From Paraburkholderia sartisoli (lineage in GTDB: Bacteria; Pseudomonadota; Gammaproteobacteria; Burkholderiales; Burkholderiaceae), in contig NZ_FNRQ01000006.1 of assembly GCF_900107685.1 (NCBI RefSeq), positions 310,001 to 374,000 of the forward strand: DNA of 64,000 nt, read 5' to 3'. Both the position numbers and the translations under genes were made by a program. Below are positions 43,469 to 52,600 of this stretch, one piece after another (the first letter of the stretch is position 1; every line of letters begins with the position of its first letter). The notes beneath the pieces are model-generated. The model ran no database searches and had not been told where the DNA came from. It worked only from the letters and a program-made list of their open reading frames with translations.

Positions 43469-44236
43469 ATGTCGTACGCAATCTATCCCAGCCTCTCAGG
43501 CAAAACAGTGGTTATCACCGGTGGTGGCAGCGGCATCGGTGCCGCGATGACCCGCGCATTCGCACAGCAGGGTGCGCGGGTTTTTTTCCTCGACGTGGCG
43601 GAGAGCGATTCGCTTGCGTTGCAGGAATCGCTGCGCGACGCCGTTCATCCGCCCGTGTTCCGCCGATGCGACCTGCGCAGTGTCGAGGCGATTCAGAGCA
43701 CGTTCGCCGGGATCGCCGATATCGCCGGGCCGATCGAGGTTCTCGTCAACAATGCGGGCAATGACGACCGGCACGAACTGGACGCTGTCACGTCGACCTA
43801 CTGGGACGAGTGCATCGCCGTGAACCTGAAGCATCAGTTCTTTTGCGCGCAGGCCGTGGCGGCCGGCATGCGCAAGCTCGAACGCGGCACGATCCTGAAT
43901 CTTGGCTCGGTGTCGTGGCATCTGGCGTTGCCGAACCTCGCTATCTACATGAGTGCGAAGGCCGGTATCGAGGGCCTTACCCGCGGACTCGCCCGCGAAC
44001 TCGGGGATGCCGGCATCCGCGTGAACAGCATTATCCCGGGCGCGGTTCGCACTCCGCGTCAGATGCAGCTCTGGCAGTCGCCCGAGAGCGAAGCGAAGGT
44101 CGTCGCGAGCCAGTGTCTGCGCCTGCGTATCGAGCCCGAACACGTCGCCCGCATGGCCTTGTTCCTCGCGTCCGACGATGCGTCGCGCTGCTCCGGCCGG
44201 GACTATTTCGTCGATGCAGGGTGGTACGGAGAATGA
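43469..44236 (+). CDS. xylB: D-xylose 1-dehydrogenase (NAD+), Weimberg pathway
   Basis: A 255-residue short-chain dehydrogenase. GGGSGIG is the cofactor loop, NNAGNDDRHELDAVTSTYWD and the catalytic Ser in LGSVSWHL with YMSAK (Tyr-x3-Lys) follow, and LASDDASRCSGRDYFVDAGW ends it. From memory of Caulobacter crescentus XylB, the start (M-x-x-AIYPSLxGK) and NNAGNDDRH segment match closely. It oxidises D-xylose to xylonolactone; L-arabinose or galactose dehydrogenation is an alternative. I use ATG 43469 to match that N-terminus; an in-frame ATG at 43457 adds four residues. It overlaps xylC by ATGA. Confidence 0.88.
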   Translation: MSYAIYPSLSGKTVVITGGGSGIGAAMTRAFAQQGARVFFLDVAESDSLALQESLRDAVHPPVFRRCDLRSVEAIQSTFAGIADIAGPIEVLVNNAGNDDRHELDAVTSTYWDECIAVNLKHQFFCAQAVAAGMRKLERGTILNLGSVSWHLALPNLAIYMSAKAGIEGLTRGLARELGDAGIRVNSIIPGAVRTPRQMQLWQSPESEAKVVASQCLRLRIEPEHVARMALFLASDDASRCSGRDYFVDAGWYGE

Positions 44237-45117
44237 GTTTCCGCATCCCTGTCTGCGTATGGCCGGTCGGTGCCGAACTGGGGGAAGGCCCGGTGTGGCA
44301 GGCCACGGAGAACGCTGTCTATTTCGTCGATATCAAGGGTCGCCATATCCATCGTCTGAGCGTCGCCACGGGACAGACGCAGACATGGAAGGCGCCCGGC
44401 CAGGTCGGCTTTGTCGCACCGCTTGCGGATCGTACTTTTGTCTGCGGGTTGCCGGACGGCCTGTATCGTTTCGATGCCGGCAGCGGGCAATTCGGCAAGC
44501 TCAAGGACGTCGAAGCACATCTGCCGGGCAACCGGCTCAATGATGGCTTTGTCGATGCCAGCGGGCACCTTTGGTTTGGATCGATGGACGACGGCGAGGA
44601 GCGGCCAGACGGCACCCTGTATCGCGTCGGTGACGACGGCGAAGCGGTGGCTCGGGACGACGGTTATGTGATCACTAACGGCCCGGCAATGAGCCCGGAC
44701 GGACGCACGCTCTATCACGGCGACACCGTGCGGCGCGTGGTGTATGCGTTCGACGTGAGCGAAGACGGCACGTTATCGCGCAAACGCATCTTCGCCACTA
44801 TTTCCGGCGACGGATACCCGGACGGAATGGCGGTCGATGCAGACGGATTCGTGTGGATCGCTCTTTTCGGCGGATGGCGTATCGAACGGTACTCGCCTGA
44901 TGGCGAGCTTGTCGAGCAGGTGCCTTTTCCCTGCGCCAACGTGACGAAGCTGGCTTTCGGCGGGGACGATCTGCAGACTGTGTATGTCTCGACGGCGTGG
45001 AAGGGACTGCCTTCGGCGGAGCGCGAGCGGCAGCCGCATGCCGGCGGCCTGTTTTCGTTTCGCTCGCCGGTGCCCGGCCAGCCCCAGGCGCGATGTAAAT
45101 GGGGTTTCTCGCAGTAA
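44233..45117 (+). CDS. xylC: D-xylonolactone lactonase (SMP-30/gluconolactonase family)
   Basis: A 294-residue six-bladed beta-propeller of the SMP-30 family. LGEGPVWQATENAVYFVDIK gives a metal-binding Glu, RLNDGFVDASGHLWFGSMDD and ITNGPAMSPDGRTLYHGDT give the Asn/Asp ligands, and YPDGMAVDADGFVWIALFGG the last Asp. It hydrolyses the lactone made by XylB to D-xylonate. Coupled to xylB by overlapping stop/start codons. The layout resembles Caulobacter XylC. Confidence 0.87.
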   Translation: MSFRIPVCVWPVGAELGEGPVWQATENAVYFVDIKGRHIHRLSVATGQTQTWKAPGQVGFVAPLADRTFVCGLPDGLYRFDAGSGQFGKLKDVEAHLPGNRLNDGFVDASGHLWFGSMDDGEERPDGTLYRVGDDGEAVARDDGYVITNGPAMSPDGRTLYHGDTVRRVVYAFDVSEDGTLSRKRIFATISGDGYPDGMAVDADGFVWIALFGGWRIERYSPDGELVEQVPFPCANVTKLAFGGDDLQTVYVSTAWKGLPSAERERQPHAGGLFSFRSPVPGQPQARCKWGFSQ

Positions 45118-45249
45118 TGTGAAAAGCGCAACGGAATCCTCGCGGGAATGGCCGGAACGCGCGAGCCGTGATGAAACCTCGCCCCGTGTGGAGGGCGCCA
45201 GGTATCATGTGCGTTCCCAGACTTCCGCGCACCTGCACTGATCAATACC

Positions 45250-46308
45250 ATGACGTCGAGGCCGCCCGTTCCACCCCGTATGTCCGACGTTGCCGAACGC
45301 GCCGGCGTGTCGAAGATGACCGTGTCCCGTGTACTGGCGGGACGCAGTGTGTCGCAGGCGACCCGCGAGCGGGTTCTGAAGATTATCGATGAACTTGGAT
45401 ACGTCGCCGATGCGGCAGCCGGTGCATTGTCTTCGGGCCGTTCGGAGTTTGTCGCGGTACTCGTGCCGTCGCTGTCCAGTTCCAACTTCTCCGATACGGT
45501 GCGCGGGCTGAACGCCGCGCTCAACCCGCACGGTCTGCAATTGTTGCTTGGCGATACCGATTATCGTCTCGAACAGGAAGAACTCCTCGTGCGTTCGATG
45601 CTGCGCCACCAGCCGCGCTGCGTCGCGCTGACGGGCGGGCGGCATACCGGGGCTACCCGTACGCTGTTGCAGCGCGCGGGTATCCCCGTTGTCGAAATGT
45701 GGGACCTGCCTCGCGACCCGATCGACACCGCGGTGGGTTTCTCGAATGCGACGGCTGCGCGTGCGATGGTGCAGCATCTTCATGCATGTGGATATCGCCG
45801 CATTGGCTTTATCGGCGGGGCGAGCGAACGCGATCGTCGTGGCCTCGACCGGATGCGTGGATATATCGCTGAAATGAAGGCGCTGGGCCTCTGCGAGCCT
45901 CGCGTGATCCGCCTCGGCGAATCGCCGGTCACGATGAGTCACGGCGCTCCGGCGATCGGCGCGTTGCTTGAGGCGTGGCCCGATACCGAGGCCGTGATGT
46001 GCGTGAGCGACATGTCGGCTTTCGGCGCGATCATGGAGTGCCATCGGCGCGGGCTGTCGGTGCCGGGTGATATCGCAATTGCCGGTTTCGGCAACTTCGA
46101 GGTGTCGTGGTGCTCACAGCCGACCATCACCACGGTATCGGTGGACGCCTACGGAATCGGCTTGCGTGCCGGCGAGACATTGCTCGCGGCACTCGCGGCA
46201 CGTGAGGCCGGCGACACGGTCGGGCGCGGCAAAAACGCGGCGGCACCGACGGCGCGCGCGAAAGCGGTCAAGATCGAATTTACGGTTATTCCGCGCGAAA
46301 GCGCCTGA
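45250..46308 (+). CDS. LacI-family (GntR-like) regulator of the xylose/xylonate genes
   Basis: A 352-residue LacI regulator. MSDVAERAGVSKMTVSRVLA is the helix-turn-helix, followed by AAGALSSGRSEFVAVLVPSL, HLHACGYRRIGFIGG and IAIAGFGNFEVSWCSQPTITT, the wording typical of the gluconate repressor branch. A GTTACCGGTAAC palindrome of the type bound by GntR lies at 46449-46460 before the transporter gene, with a weaker version at 43443-43454 before xylB. Its effector is probably a sugar acid such as xylonate. Confidence 0.87.
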   Translation: MTSRPPVPPRMSDVAERAGVSKMTVSRVLAGRSVSQATRERVLKIIDELGYVADAAAGALSSGRSEFVAVLVPSLSSSNFSDTVRGLNAALNPHGLQLLLGDTDYRLEQEELLVRSMLRHQPRCVALTGGRHTGATRTLLQRAGIPVVEMWDLPRDPIDTAVGFSNATAARAMVQHLHACGYRRIGFIGGASERDRRGLDRMRGYIAEMKALGLCEPRVIRLGESPVTMSHGAPAIGALLEAWPDTEAVMCVSDMSAFGAIMECHRRGLSVPGDIAIAGFGNFEVSWCSQPTITTVSVDAYGIGLRAGETLLAALAAREAGDTVGRGKNAAAPTARAKAVKIEFTVIPRESA

Positions 46309-46448
46309 ACCGGTTGCGCGCGGTCGCCGCGCGATAAAAGCAGTTTCTTTCCCAATCGTTACCTCAGAGGGTGGCCCATCCGCGTTTGATCAGGGATATC
46401 CCTTGGTTGTCCGGATGCCGGGCCGCGCGTAACATCCACAATCAAAAT

Positions 46449-46460
46449 GTTACCGGTAAC
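46449..46460. promoter_or_regulatory. GntR-type operator before the MFS-xylD-xylX operon
   Basis: GTTACCGGTAAC is a perfect 12-bp palindrome within ATGTTACCGGTAACTT, like the site bound by the gluconate repressor GntR of enteric bacteria. It lies 110 bp before the transporter ATG. The neighbouring GntR-like LacI protein is the obvious binder. Confidence 0.7.
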
Positions 46461-46570
46461 TTAACTGGCGGCGATTTATCAGCCTGCGCGGCACGCTGCC
46501 GTAAGCGCTCAACCGTTTCTCACAAAATACGCCGACAAATGCGCTTATCAATGCGCTGATGGAGATCTGA

Positions 46571-47989
46571 ATGTCCACTGTGCCGTCCGCCATCCCCACG
46601 CATCCCGCGGAGAGGAGCGAGTTCGAGGAAAAGACCTATCGCAAGGTCGTGCGCCGGCTGTTGCCGGTGCTGTTGCTGTGTTACGTGGTGGCCTATCTGG
46701 ATCGGGTCAACGTCGGTTTTGCAAAGCTGCAAATGCTCGACGATCTGGGCCTGTCCGACACCGTGTACGCGATCGGCGCCAGCGTATTCTTCTGGGGCTA
46801 CTTTATCTTCGAGATTCCGAGCAATGTGTTCCTGCATAAGTACGGTGCACGCTTCTGGATCGCCCGGATCATGTTCACATGGAGCCTCGTTTCGATGGCG
46901 CTCGCCTTCATCGAGCCGCTCGCGCGCCTCGCGCATGTCGAGACCGCGACGATGTTCTACTCGCTTCGCTTCCTGCTCGGGATCTGCGAGGCCGGCTTTT
47001 TCCCCGGTGTCATTCTTTACCTGAACTACTGGTTTCCGGCGCAGCGCCAGAGCCGGGTCATGTCGGGCTTCCTGATTGCCATGCCGGTCAGCCTGATGGT
47101 GGGCGGCGTGGTCTCCGGCTGGTTGATGGACCATACAGCCGGCCTGTTCGGCTACCAGGGCTGGCAATGGATGTTGCTGCTCGAAGGTGTGCCATCGCTG
47201 TTGACGGCGTTCGTGGTGTATTTCTCGCTTGACGACGGCATCGAGCGCGCACGCTGGCTGACGCCGCAGGAGAAAAGCCTGCTGGCGGCCAATCTGCAGC
47301 GCGAGAGCGCGCACAAGACAGCGCGTTTCGGATCGGCGGTGCGCGATCCGCGAGTGTGGCTGCTGGTGGCGATCCTGTTGACCTTCAATACCGGTTTTTA
47401 CGGGCTGGCATTCTGGTTGCCTTCGATCATCAAGGCGACGGGAGTACAGGATCCGTTGCATATCGGCTTGTTGACGGCGATTCCTTACGGCGTGGCGATC
47501 ATCGCAACGCTCGCTAACGCGGCCCATTCGAGGAAAACCGGGGAGCGGCGATTGCACGCGGCGATCCCGGCGCTGATCGGCGGTGTCGGCCTGATTCTGA
47601 GCGCGGCGTTCGCACATCAGGTGGTGTGGGCGATCACGTTTCTCACGATTGCCACGGCCGGTATCCTTGCGTTGATGCCGATTTACTGGACTTTCCCCGG
47701 GCAATTGCTGTCAGGCGCGGCTGCCGCGGCCGGCATCGCGATGATCAACGCGATCGGCAACCTGTCCGGCTTCACGGGTTCGATGATCACCGCCGTCGCC
47801 AGGAACCTGACCGGTGATATCAACAACGGCACTTATGCGCTCGGCGCGTGTCTGCTGGTCAGTTGCGTGCTGATCCTGCTCGTGCCGCGTAGCATGCTGA
47901 CACGGGCTGCCGCAATCGAAGACAGCGGGTCCAGCCACCGCGCGGCGAAGCACGCAAACGGTTCAACCATCCCCATGACAGAGAGATAA
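46571..47989 (+). CDS. MFS transporter, anion:cation symporter family (sugar acid uptake)
   Basis: A 472-residue, 12-helix major facilitator protein of the ACS branch. The N-terminus has RRLLPVLLLCYVVAYLDRVN followed by VGFAKLQMLDDLGLS, the family hallmark; FFWGYFIFEIPSNVFLHKYG and RFLLGICEAGFFPGVILYLN are the next conserved helices. Relatives carry hexuronates, galactonate or phthalate. Five bases before xylD, so it most likely imports D-xylonate or a related sugar acid. GGAG lies six bases before the ATG. Confidence 0.88.
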   Translation: MSTVPSAIPTHPAERSEFEEKTYRKVVRRLLPVLLLCYVVAYLDRVNVGFAKLQMLDDLGLSDTVYAIGASVFFWGYFIFEIPSNVFLHKYGARFWIARIMFTWSLVSMALAFIEPLARLAHVETATMFYSLRFLLGICEAGFFPGVILYLNYWFPAQRQSRVMSGFLIAMPVSLMVGGVVSGWLMDHTAGLFGYQGWQWMLLLEGVPSLLTAFVVYFSLDDGIERARWLTPQEKSLLAANLQRESAHKTARFGSAVRDPRVWLLVAILLTFNTGFYGLAFWLPSIIKATGVQDPLHIGLLTAIPYGVAIIATLANAAHSRKTGERRLHAAIPALIGGVGLILSAAFAHQVVWAITFLTIATAGILALMPIYWTFPGQLLSGAAAAAGIAMINAIGNLSGFTGSMITAVARNLTGDINNGTYALGACLLVSCVLILLVPRSMLTRAAAIEDSGSSHRAAKHANGSTIPMTER

Positions 47990-47994
47990 GCAAC

Positions 47995-49779
47995 ATGTCC
48001 GCATCCACACCTCGCCGGCTAAGAAGCCAGGAATGGTTCGACGACCCGTCGCATGCGGATATGACGGCGCTCTACGTCGAGCGTTTCATGAACTACGGCC
48101 TGACGCGCGAAGAGCTTCAGTCGGGCCGGCCGGTCATCGGCATCGCGCAGACGGGCAGCGACCTCGCGCCGTGCAACCGGCACCATATCGAGCTCGCCGA
48201 ACGGACAAAAGCAGGCATTCGCGACGCGGGCGGTATTCCGATGGAATTTCCGGTTCATCCGCTCGCCGAGCAGAGCCGCCGGCCGACCGCCGCGCTCGAC
48301 CGCAATCTCGCGTATCTCGGACTGGTCGAAATCCTGCACGGCTTTCCGCTCGATGGCGTCGTGTTGACCACGGGCTGTGACAAGACCACGCCAGCCTGTC
48401 TGATGGCCGCGGCCACCGTCGACATGCCCGCCATCGTTCTATCGGGCGGACCGATGCTCGACGGCTGGCACGAGGGCAAGCGCGTGGGTTCGGGGACTGT
48501 CATCTGGCATGCCCGCAATCTGCTTGCCACCGGCGAAATCGACTACGAAGGTTTCATGCAGCTGACGACTGCGTCGTCGCCGTCGATCGGCCACTGCAAC
48601 ACGATGGGCACGGCGCTCTCGATGAACAGTCTGGCCGAAGCGCTCGGCATGTCGCTGCCCGGCTGCGCGAGCATTCCCGCGGCCTACCGGGAACGCGGCC
48701 AGATGGCTTATGCCACGGGCAAGCGCATCGTCGACCTCGTGCGCGAAGATGTGCGCCCGTCGCACATCATGACGAAGGCGGCGTTCGAAAACGCCATCGT
48801 GGTGGCCTCCGCGCTGGGTGCGTCGAGCAACTGCCCGCCCCATCTGATTGCGATTGCACGGCACATGGGCGTCGAATTGAGCCTTGACGACTGGCAGCGC
48901 GTGGGCGAACAGGTTCCGCTGATCGTGAACTGCATGCCTGCGGGCGAATATCTTGGCGAGAGTTTTCACCGTGCGGGTGGCGTGCCCGCCGTCCTGCACG
49001 AGCTGATCCAGGCACAACTCGTACACGGTGAATGTCTGACCGTGTCGGGCCGTACCATCGGCGAGATCGCAGCGGATGCGCCTCCTGCCGATCGCGACGT
49101 CATCAAGACCACTGAAGATCCGCTCAAACACGGCGCGGGTTTCATCGTGCTGTCGGGCAATTTCTTCGACAGCGCGATCATGAAGATGTCGGTGGTCGGC
49201 GATGCGTTCCGGCAGACCTATCTGAGCGAGCCCGGTGCGGAAAATGCCTTTGAGGCGCGGGCAATTGTCTTTGATGGTCCTGAGGACTATCACGCGCGCA
49301 TCAACGATCCGTCGCTTGCGATCGACCAGCATTGCATTCTGGTGATTCGCGGGGCAGGTACCGTGGGCTATCCGGGGAGTGCCGAGGTGGTGAACATGGC
49401 ACCGCCGGCAGAACTCGTGCGTCAGGGCATTACGTCCTTGCCGACGCTCGGTGACGGACGGCAAAGCGGCACCTCCGCGAGCCCGTCGATTCTCAACATG
49501 TCGCCCGAGGCGGCGGTTGGCGGTGGATTGTCGCTATTACGCACGAACGACCGCATTCGCGTGGATCTGAATTCACGCAGCGTGAACGTGCTGGTCGACG
49601 AGGACGAACTTGCGCAACGTCGCGAGACGGCTACCTTCACGATTCCGCCGGCACAGACGCCCTGGCAGGAACTGTACCGCCAGACGGTCGGCCAGCTTTC
49701 GACCGGCGGCTGTCTCGAGCCCGCGACGCTCTATCTCAAGGTGATTGCCGAGCGTGGCAACCCGAGGCATTCGCACTGA
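47995..49779 (+). CDS. xylD: D-xylonate dehydratase (IlvD/Edd family)
   Basis: A 594-residue Fe-S dehydratase. GIAQTGSDLAPCNRHH, VVLTTGCDKTTPACLMAA and SIGHCNTMGTALSMNSLAEA supply the cluster cysteines; TLGDGRQSGTSASPSILNMS and GGGLSLLRTNDRIRVDLNSR close the active site. The opening TPRRLRSQEWFDDPSHADMT and MTALYVERFMNYG resemble Caulobacter XylD. It removes water from D-xylonate to give 2-keto-3-deoxyxylonate. L-arabonate dehydratase is the close alternative. It lies between the transporter and xylX. Confidence 0.88.
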   Translation: MSASTPRRLRSQEWFDDPSHADMTALYVERFMNYGLTREELQSGRPVIGIAQTGSDLAPCNRHHIELAERTKAGIRDAGGIPMEFPVHPLAEQSRRPTAALDRNLAYLGLVEILHGFPLDGVVLTTGCDKTTPACLMAAATVDMPAIVLSGGPMLDGWHEGKRVGSGTVIWHARNLLATGEIDYEGFMQLTTASSPSIGHCNTMGTALSMNSLAEALGMSLPGCASIPAAYRERGQMAYATGKRIVDLVREDVRPSHIMTKAAFENAIVVASALGASSNCPPHLIAIARHMGVELSLDDWQRVGEQVPLIVNCMPAGEYLGESFHRAGGVPAVLHELIQAQLVHGECLTVSGRTIGEIAADAPPADRDVIKTTEDPLKHGAGFIVLSGNFFDSAIMKMSVVGDAFRQTYLSEPGAENAFEARAIVFDGPEDYHARINDPSLAIDQHCILVIRGAGTVGYPGSAEVVNMAPPAELVRQGITSLPTLGDGRQSGTSASPSILNMSPEAAVGGGLSLLRTNDRIRVDLNSRSVNVLVDEDELAQRRETATFTIPPAQTPWQELYRQTVGQLSTGGCLEPATLYLKVIAERGNPRHSH

Positions 49780-49864
49780 CGTGCCGGTTGCAGGACCGGG
49801 CTCCATGCTTCACATCGAACCCGGTTCCACTGGTCTTCCAACCCTTCCGAGAATATCCAATCCC

Positions 49865-51052
49865 ATGTCCACAACTTCCCAACCCGGTTTCCTCCCTGAC
49901 GATATCGACGAGGCGCTGCTCGTGGGGCGCGTATGGCGCAAGACGGACCAGCATGAAGGCCCGTGCGTGGTCGTCGTGCGTCGTGGCGAGGTGTTCGACA
50001 TCACCGCCACCGTGCCGACGACTGCTGACCTGTTCGACCGGGAGAACCCCGCACAGGTCGCGCGTACAGCGGAGGGCGTCCCGCTTGGCGCGGTGGCGGA
50101 GCTCATTGCCTCCAACCTTCCTGGCATGACCAGGCCCGCCGTGCGACTGCTCGCGCCGTGCGACGTTCAGGCCATCAAGGCGTGCGGCGTCACGTTCGCC
50201 GTGAGTTTGATCGAGCGCGTCATCGAGGAACAGGCGGGCGGTGATCCGGCGAAGGCGAAGGCAGTCCGCGAGACCATTGCTTCGATGATCGGATCGGACC
50301 TCTCGAAAATCGAGCCGGGCTCGGACGCCGCCATGAAGCTGAAAGCCGAACTGGAACGGCGCGGTGCGTGGTCGCAATACATGGAAGTGGGCATCGGCCC
50401 CGATGCGGAAGTGTTCTCGAAGTCGCAGCCCATGTCAGCGGTCGGTTTCGGGGCCGATGTGGGACTGCTCGCTGCTTCGACGTGGAACAATCCGGAGCCG
50501 GAAATCGTACTGGCGGTGAATAGCCGGGGCGGCATCGTCGGCGCGACGCTCGGCAACGACGTCAATCTGCGCGATATCGAAGGCCGCTCGGCGCTTTTGC
50601 TGGGCAAGTGCAAGGACAACAACGGCTCATGCGCGATCGGCCCGTTCGTGCGCCTCTTTGACGAAACCTTCTCGCTCGATTCGGTGCGCGCGGCAAGTGT
50701 CGCGCTGCGGGTGGAAGGCGTCGACGACAGCTTCGTGCTCGAGGGCGTGAGCCACATGAGCGAAATCAGCCGCGATCCGGCGAACCTCGTTGAGCAGACG
50801 TGGGGACGGCATCACCAGTATCCGGACGGTTTCATGCTGTTCCTTGGCACCATGTTCTCGCCGATCAAGGACCGTGACGCACCCGGTGCAGGGTTCACGC
50901 ATCACCTGGGTGACGTGGTGACGATCTCGACGCCGCAACTGGGCGCGCTGGTGAACACGGTTCGCCTGAGCACTGAAATCGAACCGTGGACGTTCGGTGT
51001 GCGCGCGCTGTACCGGAATCTGGCTGCACGCGGCCTGCTTGCCGCTGCTTGA
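49865..51052 (+). CDS. xylX: 2-keto-3-deoxy-D-xylonate dehydratase (FAH family)
   Basis: A 395-residue fumarylacetoacetate-hydrolase-fold enzyme. VKACGVTFAVS-type text (AIKACGVTFAVSLIERVIEE), WSQYMEVGIGPDAEVFSKSQ, NNPEPEIVLAVNSRG (Glu-x-Glu metal ligands), GNDVNLRDIEGRSALLL and HHQYPDGFMLFLGTMFSPI match what I recall of Caulobacter XylX. It converts keto-deoxyxylonate to alpha-ketoglutarate semialdehyde. Start 49865 is chosen by protein similarity; the ribosome binding site is weak. The final dehydrogenase of the pathway is not adjacent. Confidence 0.87.
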   Translation: MSTTSQPGFLPDDIDEALLVGRVWRKTDQHEGPCVVVVRRGEVFDITATVPTTADLFDRENPAQVARTAEGVPLGAVAELIASNLPGMTRPAVRLLAPCDVQAIKACGVTFAVSLIERVIEEQAGGDPAKAKAVRETIASMIGSDLSKIEPGSDAAMKLKAELERRGAWSQYMEVGIGPDAEVFSKSQPMSAVGFGADVGLLAASTWNNPEPEIVLAVNSRGGIVGATLGNDVNLRDIEGRSALLLGKCKDNNGSCAIGPFVRLFDETFSLDSVRAASVALRVEGVDDSFVLEGVSHMSEISRDPANLVEQTWGRHHQYPDGFMLFLGTMFSPIKDRDAPGAGFTHHLGDVVTISTPQLGALVNTVRLSTEIEPWTFGVRALYRNLAARGLLAAA

Positions 51053-51072
51053 GCGACGAGTGCCAAAAACTC

Positions 51073-51104
51073 ACTCGCGACCGCCGCAGATGGCGATCGC
51101 GAGT
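51073..51104. terminator. Hairpin between convergent genes
   Basis: ACTCGCGACCGCC (51073-51085) and GGCGATCGCGAGT (51092-51104) pair with one mismatch around a six-base loop. It lies between xylX and the convergent DUF4148 gene and probably ends one or both transcripts, although no T-run follows. Confidence 0.55.
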
Positions 51105-51184
51105 CAGTGGTCCAAGGCGGCGGCCGTAGCGAGCGCACCCGCGCCGCCAGAAAACAGCTTGCTGGACCGACGAAGCTTACCGGG

Positions 51185-51439
51185 CTACTCGTGTTGCGAC
51201 GAACCGCTGACAACGCCGCCCACCGCGCTGTTCTGCGCGGCAACACGCGCTTCAGCAGCCTGGATGTTCGCCGGATATTCATTCGGGTTCGAGCGAACCG
51301 GGTTGTAGCCCGCCTTTTCGATCTGAACCAGTTGTGCGCGCACTTCCGCGCGGGTCAACGGTTGGTTCGACTGGGCGAAAACGGCAACCGGAGCAGCAAG
51401 GGTGGCGGCAACAACAACAGCGTGAATGAGCGACTTCAT
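51185..51439 (-). CDS. DUF4148 secreted small protein
   Basis: An 84-residue exported protein. Signal peptide MKSLIHAVVVAATLAAPVAVFA; then LTRAEVRAQLVQIEKAGYNP, the DUF4148 signature abundant in Burkholderiaceae. Function unknown; the family is periplasmic or secreted. ATG at 51439 has GGAGGT upstream; the longer ORF from 51580 covers untranslated sequence. Confidence 0.88.
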   Translation of the reverse strand: MKSLIHAVVVAATLAAPVAVFAQSNQPLTRAEVRAQLVQIEKAGYNPVRSNPNEYPANIQAAEARVAAQNSAVGGVVSGSSQHE

Positions 51440-51623
51440 GATCACTACCTCCAGAGAGTGTCTTATTGGCCTGCAAACATCTTTATTTGCGGCAGTGAGG
51501 ACAGTGTAGGAGGCGGTGAAATCAGGGTAAATACCTAATTTTGAATTCACTGTTTTTAAAAACAGGACAATCCGTGTCACCAGAAAGGGGCCCGCAGCAG
51601 AGCGCGCAACCCGCCCGTCGAAG

Positions 51624-52502
51624 TCACTCGAGTGACATGTCTTTCTCCGGCGCCTTGCCGGTCACGCGCCTGCGGCGACATTGCGCGGCGAGCGCCCTGA
51701 TTTGCCGGGCGACTTCGTCGTCGAGCGGGGCATAGACGATCAAGCTCAGGTCCGGTCGCCCATCGACGGAAAACGCCGAGTATTCCAGTTCGATCGAACC
51801 CAACGTGGGATGCAGCAGCCGCTTGACGCCGTCTCCCTCTCCGTGACCCAGCACCTCGTTGTCCTGCCACAGGGCGTCGAACTCCGCACTGGTGGTACGG
51901 AGCGCGTTCACCAGTTCACCGACCTCGGATACCAGGCCCGCGCGAGCCACATCCGCCCGGAACGCGCCCACCACGAAACGGGCGACGTTTTCCCAGTCGT
52001 GCTGCTTTGCACGGACGTCGGGATTGCGGAACAGGAACTGGAGAATATTGCGCTGGCCGACCGGCAACTCGTCATAGTCAGTCAGCACAACCGCCGCGGC
52101 ATCGTTCCAGGCAACGACGTCCCAGGTGGCGGTCTTGATGATTGCCGGGCTGGCATCGAGCGAGTCGAGCAGCCGCTGAAGCCGCGGATTGACGCCGTCG
52201 ACGGACTTGTAGCGGACCTCGGGCGGCCGCCCCAGTCCCAGCATGAAAAGGTGCTCGCGCTCCGCATCGGTCAGCATCAGGGCGCCGGAGATCCGGTCCA
52301 GCACTTCGGCAGAAGGCGCGCCGCCACGTCCCTGCTCCAGCCAGGTGTACCAGGTCGGGCTGATGTGGGCACGCACGGCAACCTCCTCCCGGCGCAGCCC
52401 AGGCGTGCGCCTGCGTCCGGAAAACCCGAAGCTCGCCGGGTCGAGGCGTGTCCGGCGGCTTCTCAGGAAATCCCCGAGCGATCTCGCGGTATTGACTGAC
52501 AT
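51624..52502 (-). CDS. XRE-family regulator with MmyB-like ligand-binding domain
   Basis: A 292-residue regulator. LGDFLRSRRTRLDPASFGF and RRTPGLRREEVAVRAHISPT, then WYTWLEQGRGGAPS, form the N-terminal XRE helix-turn-helix of the MmyB group. The C-terminal PAS-like ligand domain contains WDVVAWNDAAAVVL, LQFLFRNPDVRAKQHDWENV and HPTLGSIELEYSAFSVDGRP. Such proteins typically control a divergent oxidoreductase gene; here the SDR gene starts 98 bp away on the other strand. Confidence 0.9.
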   Translation of the reverse strand: MSVNTARSLGDFLRSRRTRLDPASFGFSGRRRTPGLRREEVAVRAHISPTWYTWLEQGRGGAPSAEVLDRISGALMLTDAEREHLFMLGLGRPPEVRYKSVDGVNPRLQRLLDSLDASPAIIKTATWDVVAWNDAAAVVLTDYDELPVGQRNILQFLFRNPDVRAKQHDWENVARFVVGAFRADVARAGLVSEVGELVNALRTTSAEFDALWQDNEVLGHGEGDGVKRLLHPTLGSIELEYSAFSVDGRPDLSLIVYAPLDDEVARQIRALAAQCRRRRVTGKAPEKDMSLE

Positions 52503-52600
52503 CGTGATCCTGTTAGTCGCTTTACTATGATGAGATCACTACTTTAACGGGATAACAATTGACCGGATAGTGAACGCCTCACGACCAGGGAGACTTCACC

